In this document: in pieces, positions 23,650 through 33,305 of the stretch
Position numbering within the stretch: position 1 is the first letter of the stretch
How the letters are laid out: each line of letters begins with the position of its first letter
Source: Bipolaris cookei
Taxonomy: Eukaryota; Ascomycota; Dothideomycetes; Pleosporales; Pleosporaceae
Length of the DNA stretch: 64,000 nt
Reading direction: 5' to 3'
Assembly: GCA_002286855.1 (NCBI GenBank)
Contig: NRSV01000022.1
Span: forward strand, 186,001 to 250,000
Program-made: the position numbers and the translations under genes
The notes under the pieces: model-generated
What the model was told of the DNA's origin: nothing
Seen by the model: only the letters and a program-made list of their open reading frames with translations
Databases searched by the model: none

Positions 23650-25604
23650 CAACCCAACCTTTGCATTTGAATATCTCAACACCACACCAAGCAATAAAGA
23701 CGTACAATAGCTAGAATTAATCCTTAGAGCCTACTGCATCTTTCTTGAATGTGCGCTTGTTGTGTCCCATCTCACCGCACGCCTTGCAGCGACGAATACG
23801 TTTGCTGCTACCACCTGCTTACATCCTCTCCGCCTCTGCCTACAATAAGGTTCCAACTTCCTGGATTCGCTTCTTCTTACGCTTCTTAAGCACAGATGCA
23901 GCGCTGTTAGCTGCTTCAAGCTTAGCTACTCGGCTTCAAGTAACGTGTGTGAATGGTCCTTCAAAGTTGACCCCTTTTTGACCTGTAGAATCATCTCAAT
24001 GATAGAATCAGGCGAGGAACTCTTATGTTCCCTTATCCTCTTGATAATTAGCGTCATTTGGCTGTCTGTTTCTACAGCATTGTTTGGTGTTTTAGGTTGC
24101 CAGGAGGCAGGTCCTGGTAGAGGTGGAGTTGGCATACGAGACTTGACTTCAAGCTTTGATAACACCACCTCTGGATCCAGTGGAACCAAGCCAGTAACTC
24201 GGAAGCTTGACAAAATATTGCTCTTTGAGACTGACTTCTCATATACTGCTAGAAATGTTGCTAGAAAGGCTTTTTTATCAACATGGTTGATGTGGCTGTC
24301 TGCCAAGCTCCTGATCTCTTTCTTGTACGCCTGCTTCAGGGGGGCAAAACAGCCAACGTCAAGCGGCTGCAGGATATGTGAGGTGTGAGGAGACATACAG
24401 AGAGTAATAATCCTGCTCTTCTCACAGGGATTCTGGAAGACGAGCGACTTGTGGCTCTCATGGCCGTCGATAATAAGCAGCTTGTGACTGCCTGCTGTAC
24501 GAACCTCTGTATGCTGGATAAAGTGCTGCAGTCAGGCAAGACCAAGCTCGTTAGTGGTCTAGCCATTCTTACTGATGCCAATTTTCAAATCCTTTGGGTT
24601 GTTGTGATACCAGGCCTTGTCGTGGTACTTTGCTTTGAGGATGAAGAAAGGTGGGATAGACTGTGAGAGGCTGCGCAAAGGTTGCCGATGCCTGGTAACA
24701 AGATTGTATTCGATAGAGAACTGAGCTTCTGAGCTACGTAGCTATCTATATACAGTGCTAGCTGCCCCTGCACAATCGAGTCGATAAGACCTAGTCGCTC
24801 CGGTTGTCGGTCAGAGCGCACCGAGTCTCGGCGAGACTCGGAGCTCTAGGTGGCATCCGGATTTTAGGAGCAGGCCGAGATTCCATCGAGGTACAACACA
24901 CCAACTAGGCTCTAGCCTATCACATAGACCACCCCATGGCGTTGATACCAGTGATCAGAGTAATCCACTCACTATCGCCAGGCTGAACACTAAGTGGCTC
25001 GAGACGTCTCTCAGAGGCAGCAAACACCTTGACTGACCTAGTAAAACCTATCTGGAAGCCAGTCTCGTCAAAGTTGAAGGTATCTTCGTCCAGGATGCCA
25101 TACTTGGCTTTGACGTTGCGTACAAAGTCAAATCAGGGGCTGATAGCAGCTAGGTTGTTGCATAGAACTCTCCAGTAATTTCTTGGTATAGACACTTGAG
25201 ATTTTGTCTCAGGCCTTCGGCGTACAAACTTGTAGGCCCAGTTGATTCCAGCCTGGCCACCGCCGCGAGCAGCCAGCAGTTGATTAGCCATCTCTTGTAT
25301 ACAGCTAAGCGTAGGGACAAAGTCTCGCGTATCAAGCTTCCTTATATACTGCAAAATCGCCTCCTCTTCATGCCTCTGAAGCTTTGATGAGTTGGGGTAG
25401 ATAGTATGTGTAGAAGCTGGTTTGGCGCGTTGCCTTCGAAGGGTAGTTTCAGGCATGTTGTACACAGCAGCAGCGCGTCGCTGGCTTAATGATATATTAG
25501 ATTTCATAGCTTGAATAGCAAGAGTAACTGTAGCCGTACGAGGAAGCGATTCAAGATTAGGTGGTGGTGGTATTGTGAGTGGTGGTAGAAAGAGGTGTGG
25601 TCTT

Positions 25605-25690
25605 GGCAAAGTGCGCCATTCTGGGGGTGTGCGCCATTCTGAGGGTGTGTGCCATTCTGAGGGTGTGTGCCATTCGGTGGTGGGTTACGT
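25605..25690 (-). repeat. Right terminal repeat of E1 with four 18-bp subunits
   Basis: Read on the minus strand it starts ACGTAACCCACCACC and continues with two GAATGGCACACACCCTCA units, one GAATGGCGCACACCCCCA and a last GAATGGCGCACTTTGC. The inner unit matches the inner unit of the left terminus. Confidence 0.82.
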
Positions 25691-25840
25691 TACTATCAGC
25701 AGGCTATTTGATGACTTAATGGCACAACGGAAACCCAGGTCTAAAATTCTTGTTATATTTGGCGCGCCCTGTTGAAGAATGTGCGCAGGTATCTTGTATT
25801 ATCCAACCATATAACCTGTCCCTATATTTCTTTGGAATTT

Positions 25841-26549
25841 TTACTCTTCAGTAAATGCGGCATACTCTTCCTTGCTCATAGTCTTGCCCTTGGGCTCTGC
25901 TGACACAGTGATCTTTGCGACCCAGGCGTCGCCCTCGGGGTCCTTGTTCACATTGCCTGGCGCGCTCTCCAGTTCTGTATTGACTTCAGAAACAACTCCA
26001 GCGATGGGGGTGAGAATGTCCGAAGCCGACTTTACAGACTCAACGGCGCCGATGACGTCGCCCTCGGCCACGTCCATGTCGACCTGTGGAAGCTCAATGT
26101 AGACAACGTCACCGAGGGCTTTGGCGGCGTATTCTGAGATGCCCAGAGTGCCTGTGTCGCAATATGTCAGCATACGCGACCCATTGTATACGTCTTTTAT
26201 GCGACAGGATAGAAAAGATGTATGTCAAGGTTGGGGGTGCGGGGATTGCGGGGAGATTGAAGCAAGTCGACGTACATGTCTTGCCATCAGCGGACAGCTC
26301 AATCCACTCGTGGTCCTCGGTATATCTTTTCTCCTTGACTGTACGAACCGTCAGTCCGAAGAAAAAGACTTGAGAACGTCTTGTTGCGACTCAATTGGGC
26401 TGCGAGAGTAGCGTACGTGCGGCAGATACCGAGAATAGCCGTTGTCTCTGAGCAACTTGCGACCTCTGACACACAAATGGAGAGGGCCTCTTTACAGCTA
26501 CGGAAGAGATTTGGCGGGCAGCGCGGGCGATAGAGAGACGGGCGGCCAT
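25841..26549 (-). CDS. GCV3: Glycine cleavage system H protein, mitochondrial
   Basis: Lipoyl carrier that shuttles the aminomethyl group between the P, T and L proteins of the mitochondrial glycine decarboxylase. Exons 26417-26549, 26276-26338 and 25841-26151 (introns 78 and 124 nt) give 168 residues. The first 44 residues are Arg/Ala/Ser-rich without acidic residues, a typical mitochondrial presequence (MAARLSIARAARQISS). Mature protein: YTEDHEWIELSADGK, LGISEYAAKALGDVVYIELP, then the lipoylation loop GAVESVKSASDI with the modified Lys at about residue 106, and the acidic end SKEEYAAFTEE. The codon across the second splice reads Cys where many homologues have Gly or Ala. The start is the only in-frame ATG giving a presequence. 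Divergent from bS6m. Confidence 0.93.
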
Positions 26550-26792
26550 TTTTGCAGTGAATGTAGTGAGAGAAAGAAAAAACTGGGAGTTTCAGAGATA
26601 TATCGAGGGAAGCTTTGGCGGAATAGGCAAGATAGCAGCAGTAAGTCGGCCGCGCCAAGACCTAGTAAAAAAAGTGGATCTCTTCCGCGGTTTGGCGGAA
26701 AGGTTGGCCGCTTTCGAACACTTTTTGCGACGGAGAGAGCGGGCATCCAGACTGACAAACACACGCGACCCGCGCGCAACCCGACGCCAGAC
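26550..26792. promoter_or_regulatory. Divergent promoter between GCV3 and the bS6m gene
   Basis: A 243-bp spacer between head-to-head starts of two nuclear genes for mitochondrial proteins. It must contain both promoters. It is rich in CG-containing hexamers but I identify no specific factor site. Confidence 0.5.
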
Positions 26793-27262
26793 ATGCTGTA
26801 CGAAATGATCGGAGTGGTACGAAATTATCAATCGCATTAAGTCGCCCACAGTGTGTTCGTGTGCTGACGAGTGCCTCAGGTGCGGCCTGGCCGCCTCTCC
26901 GAAGTCAAAGAGTAAATCCCCACCTACCATGGAGCTGACCCTTGAAATACACTCTCGTCTGACCCGGCCTCTTATTTAGAATCGCCAAAACAGCCGGAAA
27001 AATCGTCCTTGATCAACAGGGCGTTGTGCGCGGCGTCTCTAACTGGGGCACGTTTCTGCTCCCCAAGCCAGCCAAGAAGCTGCAATCGACACATCACTAC
27101 GGTCACCACTTCATTATGCGCTTCGATGCCAGTGCACGCGCTCAGCACGCCCTACGCAGGACTATGAGTCTGGATCCGCGCCTTATCAGATATAGTGTGG
27201 TCAAGATGGGCACCAAGTTTGAAGAGATCAAGGATGTACCTGGCACAGCCAAGTTTAGGTGA
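26793..27262 (+). CDS. MRP17: Mitochondrial small ribosomal subunit protein bS6m
   Basis: Mitoribosomal small-subunit protein homologous to bacterial S6. Exons 26793-26816, 26880-26911 and 26980-27262 (introns 63 and 68 nt) give 112 residues. The family signature is clear: MLYEMIGVVRPGRLSEVKE, then IAKTAG, GGVVRG-like QQGVVRGVSNWGTFLLPKP, HHYGHHFIMRFDAS and SLDPRLIRYSVVKMG. The first two exons are only 24 and 32 nt and were found by extending the conserved frame upstream from the large third exon; all splice ends are GT-AG. No cleavable presequence is obvious, as in the yeast protein. Confidence 0.92.
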
Positions 27263-27932
27263 GGGGTAACAAGTAGAAAGAGGCAGGCTGTATCATACAA
27301 CAGAGGGAATATGCATTACAATATGGCGTTTTGGATGGTATTCATGAAGAAGAATTGGGCTTGCCATCAAAGATGGGCTTATCAAAATCGCCATGTTGGC
27401 CATATACAACAATTACTACTATCCGAGACGATCGAGCTACACAGAGTACGGGTTCTCATTGCAAACTTACAGCTTCCGTGCAATTTTTTCTTTTTTTCTC
27501 CCGCTTCAACGTTCTGTGCTTTCTCAGCAAGCTAGCCGGCTCAATAGCAAGCAGATCATACTCATCTCTTTCCCGTTTTGAGATGAACGAGACGATTTAC
27601 AATACTGCTCATGCAAAACTCCAGTTGTGGCGCTGGAATATCATCTCCTTACAGTTAGCAGCATGTGCGCCACAACGCACACATACGGACAGCCAGGCCT
27701 CCTCCAGCCTTGCTAGCCAGTCTTGCCTTTTTCTTCCGTCGCTCTCTCTCTCATTCTCTCTCCTGCAACAGCCATCTCACACGTCCCATGGAAGCAGGAA
27801 ATCAACTTTGCTAGCACATTGCTGCTGCATTCGTGCATAACCGTTTTTCTAAAGGAAATCAGTAATGGCACAGCCGTCCTTTACCACATATTCATTCTAA
27901 CCAAAGACAAGGCTGATATCGATACTTCTGTC
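27263..27932. other. Intergenic region with no recognised feature
   Basis: About 670 bp between bS6m and the next weak ORF. A long open frame runs through 27331-27840 but lacks an ATG in a sensible place and any motif, and I treat it as chance. Confidence 0.4.
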
Positions 27933-28406
27933 ATGCTTGATGACTACGCATCCGTCTTTTCGAGAGATCAAGACGGCGAGCTGACCGAGCTGTACTTTAC
28001 AAATACCGGGTTTGTCCTCTTGGTTGCCTCGCTTGCTTCCGCAATCGCCATGAAACTAGCTCTTCCAACAGGAGTACTGAATGCGCTAGTTGCAGCTACG
28101 TTTGGCCTGACGTTTCTAGCATCTGCTGCAGTGGCATGCAAGGAGAAGAGTCTTGTCATGTCTATTATGGCTCTTCGGCGTGCAGGGCGATTCATCTGGT
28201 CAGATACACCGTTTGTCAACTTCTTCTCGTTGATTTATATTGCTGTTGTTTTGAAAGGATCCTCGAAGCTTGCTTTGAGAGACTACGTCATCTTTCGATC
28301 CATTGTGATCGTGGAGCTTGTCTTTATGAAGGCTAGGCTGGCAGCTGCAGACGCAGAGACGCAGCATGTCATGTTGATAGCGAATACGCTGTCATCAGCA
28401 GCGTAA
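27933..28406 (+). CDS. Hypothetical membrane protein, about 157 residues
   Basis: No family recognised. From the ATG at 27933 the frame codes for 157 residues with three likely membrane helices: about 28-48 (GFVLLVASLASAIAMKLAL), 50-73 (GVLNALVAATFGLTFLASAA) and 99-115 (FVNFFSLIYIAVVLKG). The frame is open for 70 codons upstream but has no ATG there, so an upstream exon is possible. The stop TAA overlaps a GTAAGG that could be a donor (28403), so a downstream exon is also possible; I could not find an in-frame partner. Real gene status is uncertain. Confidence 0.4.
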   Translation: MLDDYASVFSRDQDGELTELYFTNTGFVLLVASLASAIAMKLALPTGVLNALVAATFGLTFLASAAVACKEKSLVMSIMALRRAGRFIWSDTPFVNFFSLIYIAVVLKGSSKLALRDYVIFRSIVIVELVFMKARLAAADAETQHVMLIANTLSSAA

Positions 28407-28517
28407 GGAGAATCTGCAGTGCTTGATATCAGCTACGCGGCTTACTTGACGCCAGAAATGTCTCCCTGCGGTCCGCAGTCCGCCAAAGCCACTCGAGTAC
28501 TCACGTATTGTACCTTC

Positions 28518-28892
28518 TAAGAGCTTCTAGCGCTTATTGATACCAAGTTCATCTCATGGAGCCACGGAGAACAGTTGCGCCGTCTTGGCAGGCGCACGGT
28601 TGTTTGGTTGATGCATACAGAGCAAGATGAGCGTGAAGCTGATTGCTGGGAAAGCAATATCAACCATGTTACAAGATTGAAGGATATGTGGCTCAACGAC
28701 AGAGGCAGGTTTCAACCTATGACTAGTGGTGATGATGGGAATGCAAGAGTAGATGCTGTGGTGAAAATAGTCACCTGCTCGACGTATACGCCAACACTAC
28801 CATCAGGCTCACTACACGCGGAATGCAAGAAGATTGCGGAAAAGCTGACCTCGTGTGTGAGCTGGTCGGCAAGCATACTGCAGTACAATTAG
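28518..28892 (+). pseudogene. Possible orphan exon or gene relic
   Basis: An open stretch of about 124 codons ending TAG at 28890-28892, without an ATG near its 5' end. It has a mixed, globular-protein-like composition (KDMWLNDRGRFQPMTSGDDG, ECKKIAEKLTSCVSWSASIL). No domain recognised. The phase does not fit a direct join to the GTAAGG at 28403. Listed as a relic because no complete gene model can be built. Confidence 0.25.
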
Positions 28893-31229
28893 GACTTCCA
28901 AATTAAATTCTTATCTGTAGTGACTGGTCTATCCCGTCAACTAGAGATGCGGTGAAGACAGCAACGATAGGAATTAGCGTTAGACATTCTTTGTGCCAGG
29001 ATGGGAGAGAGAGCGTGTTGCTAGTGCTCCCGTAAGTTAAGCTCTTGTCGCCCGTTCGATTTTTTGCTGTAATATGCAGCAGGTAACCCCCGAGGCGATA
29101 GCCAGACATGGCTGGGTGAGGTGAGGTGGGGTGGGGTAATGAATATTAACCTCAATCTTAGGTAGTTTCCTATCGAGCTCTTCATTTCTCGCTCATCCAC
29201 CAACCCGGATTCTAACTCTAAGTATGCACTCAAGAACTCAAGTGGCATAGCTAGCTTCTTGGATCAATTTAGCCTGTACCGGAGCAGGCCGGATTACCAC
29301 CCTGCTGGAATTTAGGATTCTAATGGATAAGCCGCACATTCACCTACATCGCCGACCGCACACATCCCCCAACAGCCCAACGTCAATTCTAAACATATCG
29401 CCGCTTGATTAAACATCTCAGTATCATGAATTCAAAGCCAGAATCTGGAATCAAGTCCTCTGCTCGCTCATATTTAGCCTATGGTTAGGTTCAGGGTCCT
29501 CGCATCCGCTCTCTGAGGCTGAAGGGCATGATCGGTAGTCATTGAAATTTTTAGCATGTGGATCAGGATGGCGTGTTGTTAGATCCTGCAAGCCTCTTTC
29601 GGCGATGCACCCAGCATGATGGTCCACCTCCGATCCTGCCATGAGTTAGCCAACGAAGAGGGCTTAAGCGTTGGACTAGGGGGGAAGAGGATTGGATGAG
29701 GGAGCAAAGTGTGACGGGCTGGGCAGCCCATCACAGTACAGATAGCGGCGGTTATCTTATGTACCAACTACGCAACAGTATCAGCAGCTCCGATATCTTG
29801 TGCCAGCCTTTTTGACGTGGTGGGCGCGTTGTAGTTGCGTGCGTGATTCGATAGGATCCGACCCGTTACACAAAGTCTCGCAACAAGACCCTGTTCCGCC
29901 AATATTCCAGCCACTTGCTTAGCTTGTACTCAGGCATAGAATACATCATCGTCAATAGCATTCTGATCCGCCTTGCATCTTTTTGTATTCCTTGGGGCCT
30001 AGCGCGCGGCACGGAACCTCTAGTCCTGAGAGATCCATCATTACCAGGGCCGGTAATGCGGATCTACATCAGGCAACGAACGCCGATGTCATGCCAACGG
30101 TTATTACCACCAGACCTAGCACCAGACAGTTGGTTCAAAAACGTGCATGCATTTACTACAGGCCTTGCATATGAAAAGAAATGGGTAAATACTGCTTGCC
30201 GTAGATAGTCTCTGCAAGGATTATGTCAAGATCCTCACCCACAGTTCGATGTTTATTCAAGGTGCAGCAGCAGCGTCTTAGCTACAGGAAGAATGCAGTG
30301 TCAGTCTTCATTTGGCAGCTGACATGTCACAAGAAAATAGCCTATGTATCCAACAGTTCATGATTATAAATAGGGCATTAGGCATACTTGAATCTACCTG
30401 CTATGACGAACCTCACAGTTTGCACGTTACACAAATGAATTGCAGAACGATCCTGAACAAGATACGGGTATTGAAGATGCAATTCTTAGCAATAGGCCCG
30501 ACTTCTGGCATGTTTTTGGCCAACTATGCATACATAGGCGAACTGATTTTACGGTTCGGACTAGTAGTCAGCATATACAGCCGAATTGTCAAACTTACGA
30601 GTACTAGTCAGCCGAGAAAGTTGCAACTACTCCGTCACGCTATGCTGGCGTGTCAACGATACACACTATCTATGCCTCTTTTGTCATTTGAGTAACTTTT
30701 GTTCAGTAACCAAGGGGAAAATCAAATGCACAAACAAACGAGGATCAATGCCGTGTGGCGGTCAAAGTCCAGCGTTAGACTTTCAGCTACCACAACGTTC
30801 TCACGGAAGTTTCTCCGCCCGCCATGTTCAAAGTTGGCTTACAGGCAAAATACAAACGGGCCAGGATCGCACCTAAACACTTTTGCATTACTATTCGGGA
30901 TACCGCGGGCTGCATAGCCTATGCTGACTGTACTGCTCGCTAAAAAAGAAAGAACGGATCTCGTCGGATCCTGTCGACCAAAAGAAACCCCCATGGAGAG
31001 GCAGCACAGGGCGGGTAACCGTGAGCCTCACCGTGTCCCGCTCACGCCCACCAACCATGTAACCCGCTAGTGGTGGGACTGTGATTACTGCAATTGCCAA
31101 TAATGCAACCGCCACGGAATGGTTGGGCGAGCGGATTCAAACGGTAAGATTTTCTTCCTTAGCCGGAAAAGAACGAGAGTATCCATGCAACTTCTATGGA
31201 AGATGCTCTGCCGTGTAGTCATTGACAGA

Positions 31230-31238
31230 TGTATAAAA
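31230..31238 (+). promoter_or_regulatory. TATA box of the secreted protein gene
   Basis: TATAAAAAG lies about 170 bp upstream of the ATG at 31407, followed by a long pyrimidine/CA-rich leader typical of highly expressed fungal genes. The transcription start is not determined. Confidence 0.5.
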
Positions 31239-31406
31239 AGAAAAGCTCCCATCTATCCTACATCTTTGCTACCTTCATCCAGACAATCAATACATCTCCC
31301 ACAACCAAGTCCCTCCTCCCATCTCAAAAAAAGGATCTATCCCATCTCATCTTCCTTCTCCCCAAAACCAACCAACGTTTTTTTCTCAGATTTCCGCTAC
31401 CCAAAA

Positions 31407-31891
31407 ATGAGCTTCCCCACCCTCCTCCTCGCGGTCCTCCTCTCCAGCGCCACCGCGGCACCCATAACCGCCTCATCGAGCCTTGCCGCCGGCGTGCCCC
31501 TCAGCATCTGGGGCGGCCAAAGTTGCACCGGGTCAGGCGTATCAGTCTCGTACATTCCCACAGACGGCAAATGCTTCGGTACATCCCCAATCTTCAGCGG
31601 AAACACGGATTCGTTCAGAATCACCGAGGACAATCTTCAGGCATTGCCTAGTGGATGTAGTAGTAAGTTCCTTTCTCCCCTTCTCTACCCTTCTTCTTCT
31701 TCATTTCTCCCCCTTTACACTTCTTGTTCTTTGTTCTTGTTGATATACTAATAAAGTAATGAATAGTCATTGCATACGACACAGACGAATGCTCAGGCAA
31801 TAGCATTACTATCGATAAGGTTGGCGGCGAATGCAAGACATTTGGTCCGTCTATGCCGATTCGCTCTGTGAAGGCAATCGGGTGCAAGTAG
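31407..31891 (+). CDS. Small secreted six-cysteine protein (candidate effector)
   Basis: A 126-residue predicted secreted protein of unknown function. Exons 31407-31662 and 31767-31891 flank a 104-nt intron (GTAAGT donor, ATAG acceptor). Residues 1-18 form a signal peptide (MSFPTLLLAVLLSSATAA) with likely cleavage after the Ala run. The mature part is short, acidic-neutral and has six cysteines (QSC, GKC, SGC, DEC, GEC, IGCK), an even number that fits three disulfides. No catalytic motif is seen. A TATAAA box at 31232 and a CT/CA-rich leader precede the ATG. Small size, signal peptide, paired cysteines, orphan look and a position 380 bp from transposon E2 fit the profile of fungal effectors; a cell-wall or hydrophobin-like role is less likely because the Cys spacing lacks CC pairs. 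Confidence 0.75.
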
Positions 31892-32272
31892 ACGAACACG
31901 CTTTCTTCTGCGAACAAAAAAAGGCGAGGTACTAGAGGCAACATGAGATGGTAAAAAAGTCATGTCCTGATGAAAGAAAATTCACAATAATAGTAGTGGT
32001 GAGGGGTGAAGAAAATGCGGTATATGGATGAAATAATGCGATTTAGAATAGTTTGAATGAGTAATAATTAGAACATTCCTTATGTACGCTCTTCTTTGCT
32101 TTGGTGAAATGTAAGGGTATCGTTTCAACCTCCCCAATGAGATCCCAAAAGAAAGCCTCCCTTCTCATACATATATGCATTATATGCTCTCCCATCTTCC
32201 CCTCTATGCCTCAAATTATACAAATGCAACAAAAGAAAAGACCATGTACACAAAATTCATCTATTATAATTA
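31892..32272. other. 3' flank of the secreted protein gene, A/T-rich
   Basis: About 380 bp of A/T-rich sequence ending at the TA target dinucleotide (32271-32272) of element E2. No gene seen; it should hold the polyadenylation region of the upstream gene. Confidence 0.5.
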
Positions 32273-33303
32273 ACGTAAAATACCACTGAGCCGGACCCTT
32301 TTTCTTGGCATTTCGAACATCGCTTCTAAAGCGAGAAGGTAGAATTACTCTTGCTATTCAGGCCTATCGTACGGGCCAGTTTAAGAGCATTCGACGCGCT
32401 GCTGCTGCTTATAACGTTCCTTTTCAGCGGCTTTCTGATCGGCTGAAGAAAATCACATTTCGGCCCCAAGCATCCCTAAGCTGCTATAAGCTTATTATAA
32501 CTGAAGAGCAAACAATCGTACGATATATCCTTGACCTAGACTCACGAGGATTTGCTCCCCGACTGTGCGAAGTAGCAGATATGGCAGAGAAACTACTGTG
32601 CATACGAGATGGCCAACCTTTAGGCAGGAACTAGGCAAAGCGATTTATATCGCGTTTGGACAAGCTTAAAACAGCTTTCAATCGAGCAAAATACCGCCAG
32701 AGAATACAGCAGGAAAACCCAGAGGTTGTTAACGCGTGGTTTGAGCTTGTACGAGAGACAATTGAGAAGTATGGGGTTCATTCAGACGACGTCCACAACT
32801 TTGATGAAACTGGCTTTCAGATGGGCGTAATTGGTTCAATGAAGGTAGTTACAGGCGCAGAGCGTCGTACGAGGCCTACTCTTACGCAGCCAGGCAATCG
32901 CGAGTGGGTTACAGGCATTCAGAGCATCTGCGCTGCGGGATACGCTACTCCGCCATTCATTATCTACAAAGGACGCGTCCACATCTCTGCATGGTACGAA
33001 GAAGCATATATACCGTACGATTGTCTGCTCTTCAGTTACAGTAAGCTTGCGGCAGTTTGGGGTTACTTGAGACCGAAAAGTAATTTTGTTAAGCCGATCA
33101 GAAAGGCGCTGAAAAGGTATATTATAGGCGGCAGCAGCAGCGCGTCGTATAGTCTTAAACTGACCTGTATGAAAGGCCTGAAGAGCTAGAATAATTCTAC
33201 CTTCTCGCTGAGTTAGAAAATCCTTATGTTGTTGATGCATAGTGTTTCGTACGTGATGTTCGCAATGCCAAGAAAAAGTGACCAGCTCAGTGGTCTTTTA
33301 CGT
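32273..33303 (+). mobile_element. E2: palindromised Fot1/pogo-type derivative with long inverted arms
   Basis: A 1,031-bp element bounded by ACGTAAAA...TTTTACGT and by TA on both sides (32271-32272, 33304-33305). The left arm and centre (to about 33010) encode the plus-strand transposase 5' half: helix-turn-helix (REGRITLAIQAYRTGQF), CENP-B-like part and the first catalytic block NFDETGFQMG, then PFIIYKG, after which it stops abruptly. The right arm (about 33011-33303) is an inverted copy of the first 260-290 bp, encoding the same N-terminus on the minus strand (MHQQHKDFLTQREGR). The left arm lacks about 30 bp that hold the start codon, while the right arm keeps ATG at 33240. The second and third catalytic residues are missing, so it cannot be autonomous. 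Confidence 0.85.
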
Positions 33304-33305
33304 TA

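Larger units (their letters stand above)
23599..25690 (-). mobile_element. E1: degenerate Fot1/pogo-type (Tc1-mariner) DNA transposon
   Basis: A 2.09-kb element with terminal inverted repeats starting ACGTAACCCACCACC at both ends. The right end is followed by TA (25691-25692); the left flank is TG, probably a mutated TA target duplication. Transposase relics lie on the minus strand. The N-terminal helix-turn-helix region is near 25500-25150 (AMKSNISLSQRRAAAVYNMP, then LQRHEEEAILQYIRKLDTRD). The DDE core is in pieces: NFDETGF-like near 25060, IIDGHESHKS near 24470, and SHILQPLDVGCFAPLKQAYK near 24370. A C-terminal zinc-knuckle-like CKACGEMGHN is near 23780. Frameshifts and several stops interrupt it, including a TGG-to-TGA type change in a Pro-Trp-Phe block. 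The copy is dead as a source of transposase. Its right end is 150 bp from the end of the H-protein gene. Confidence 0.88.
28407..31406. other. Gene-poor 3-kb stretch with one weak frame
   Basis: The only frame with protein-like texture is 28518-28892 plus (for example LIDTKFISWSHGEQLRRLGR and the stretch after TRLKDMWLNDRGRFQPM), which has no good start and no recognised domain; it may be an exon of a gene continuing from 27933-28406 or a relic. The remainder contains short frames only. The last 300 bp, with a TATAAA at 31232, is the probable promoter of the secreted protein gene at 31407. Confidence 0.4.

Noticed and set aside
23599..25690. CRISPR-like array from the 18-bp repeats at E1 ends
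   Set aside because: The repeats are contiguous without spacers, are part of transposon termini, and the genome is eukaryotic.
28391..28530. Intron joining the 27933-28406 frame to 28518-28892
   Set aside because: The GTAAGG donor leaves two bases, and no AG near 28510-28530 restores the second frame.
30312..30695. 127-codon plus frame in the gene-poor stretch
   Set aside because: No domain or signal peptide and no plausible promoter; below what I would support.
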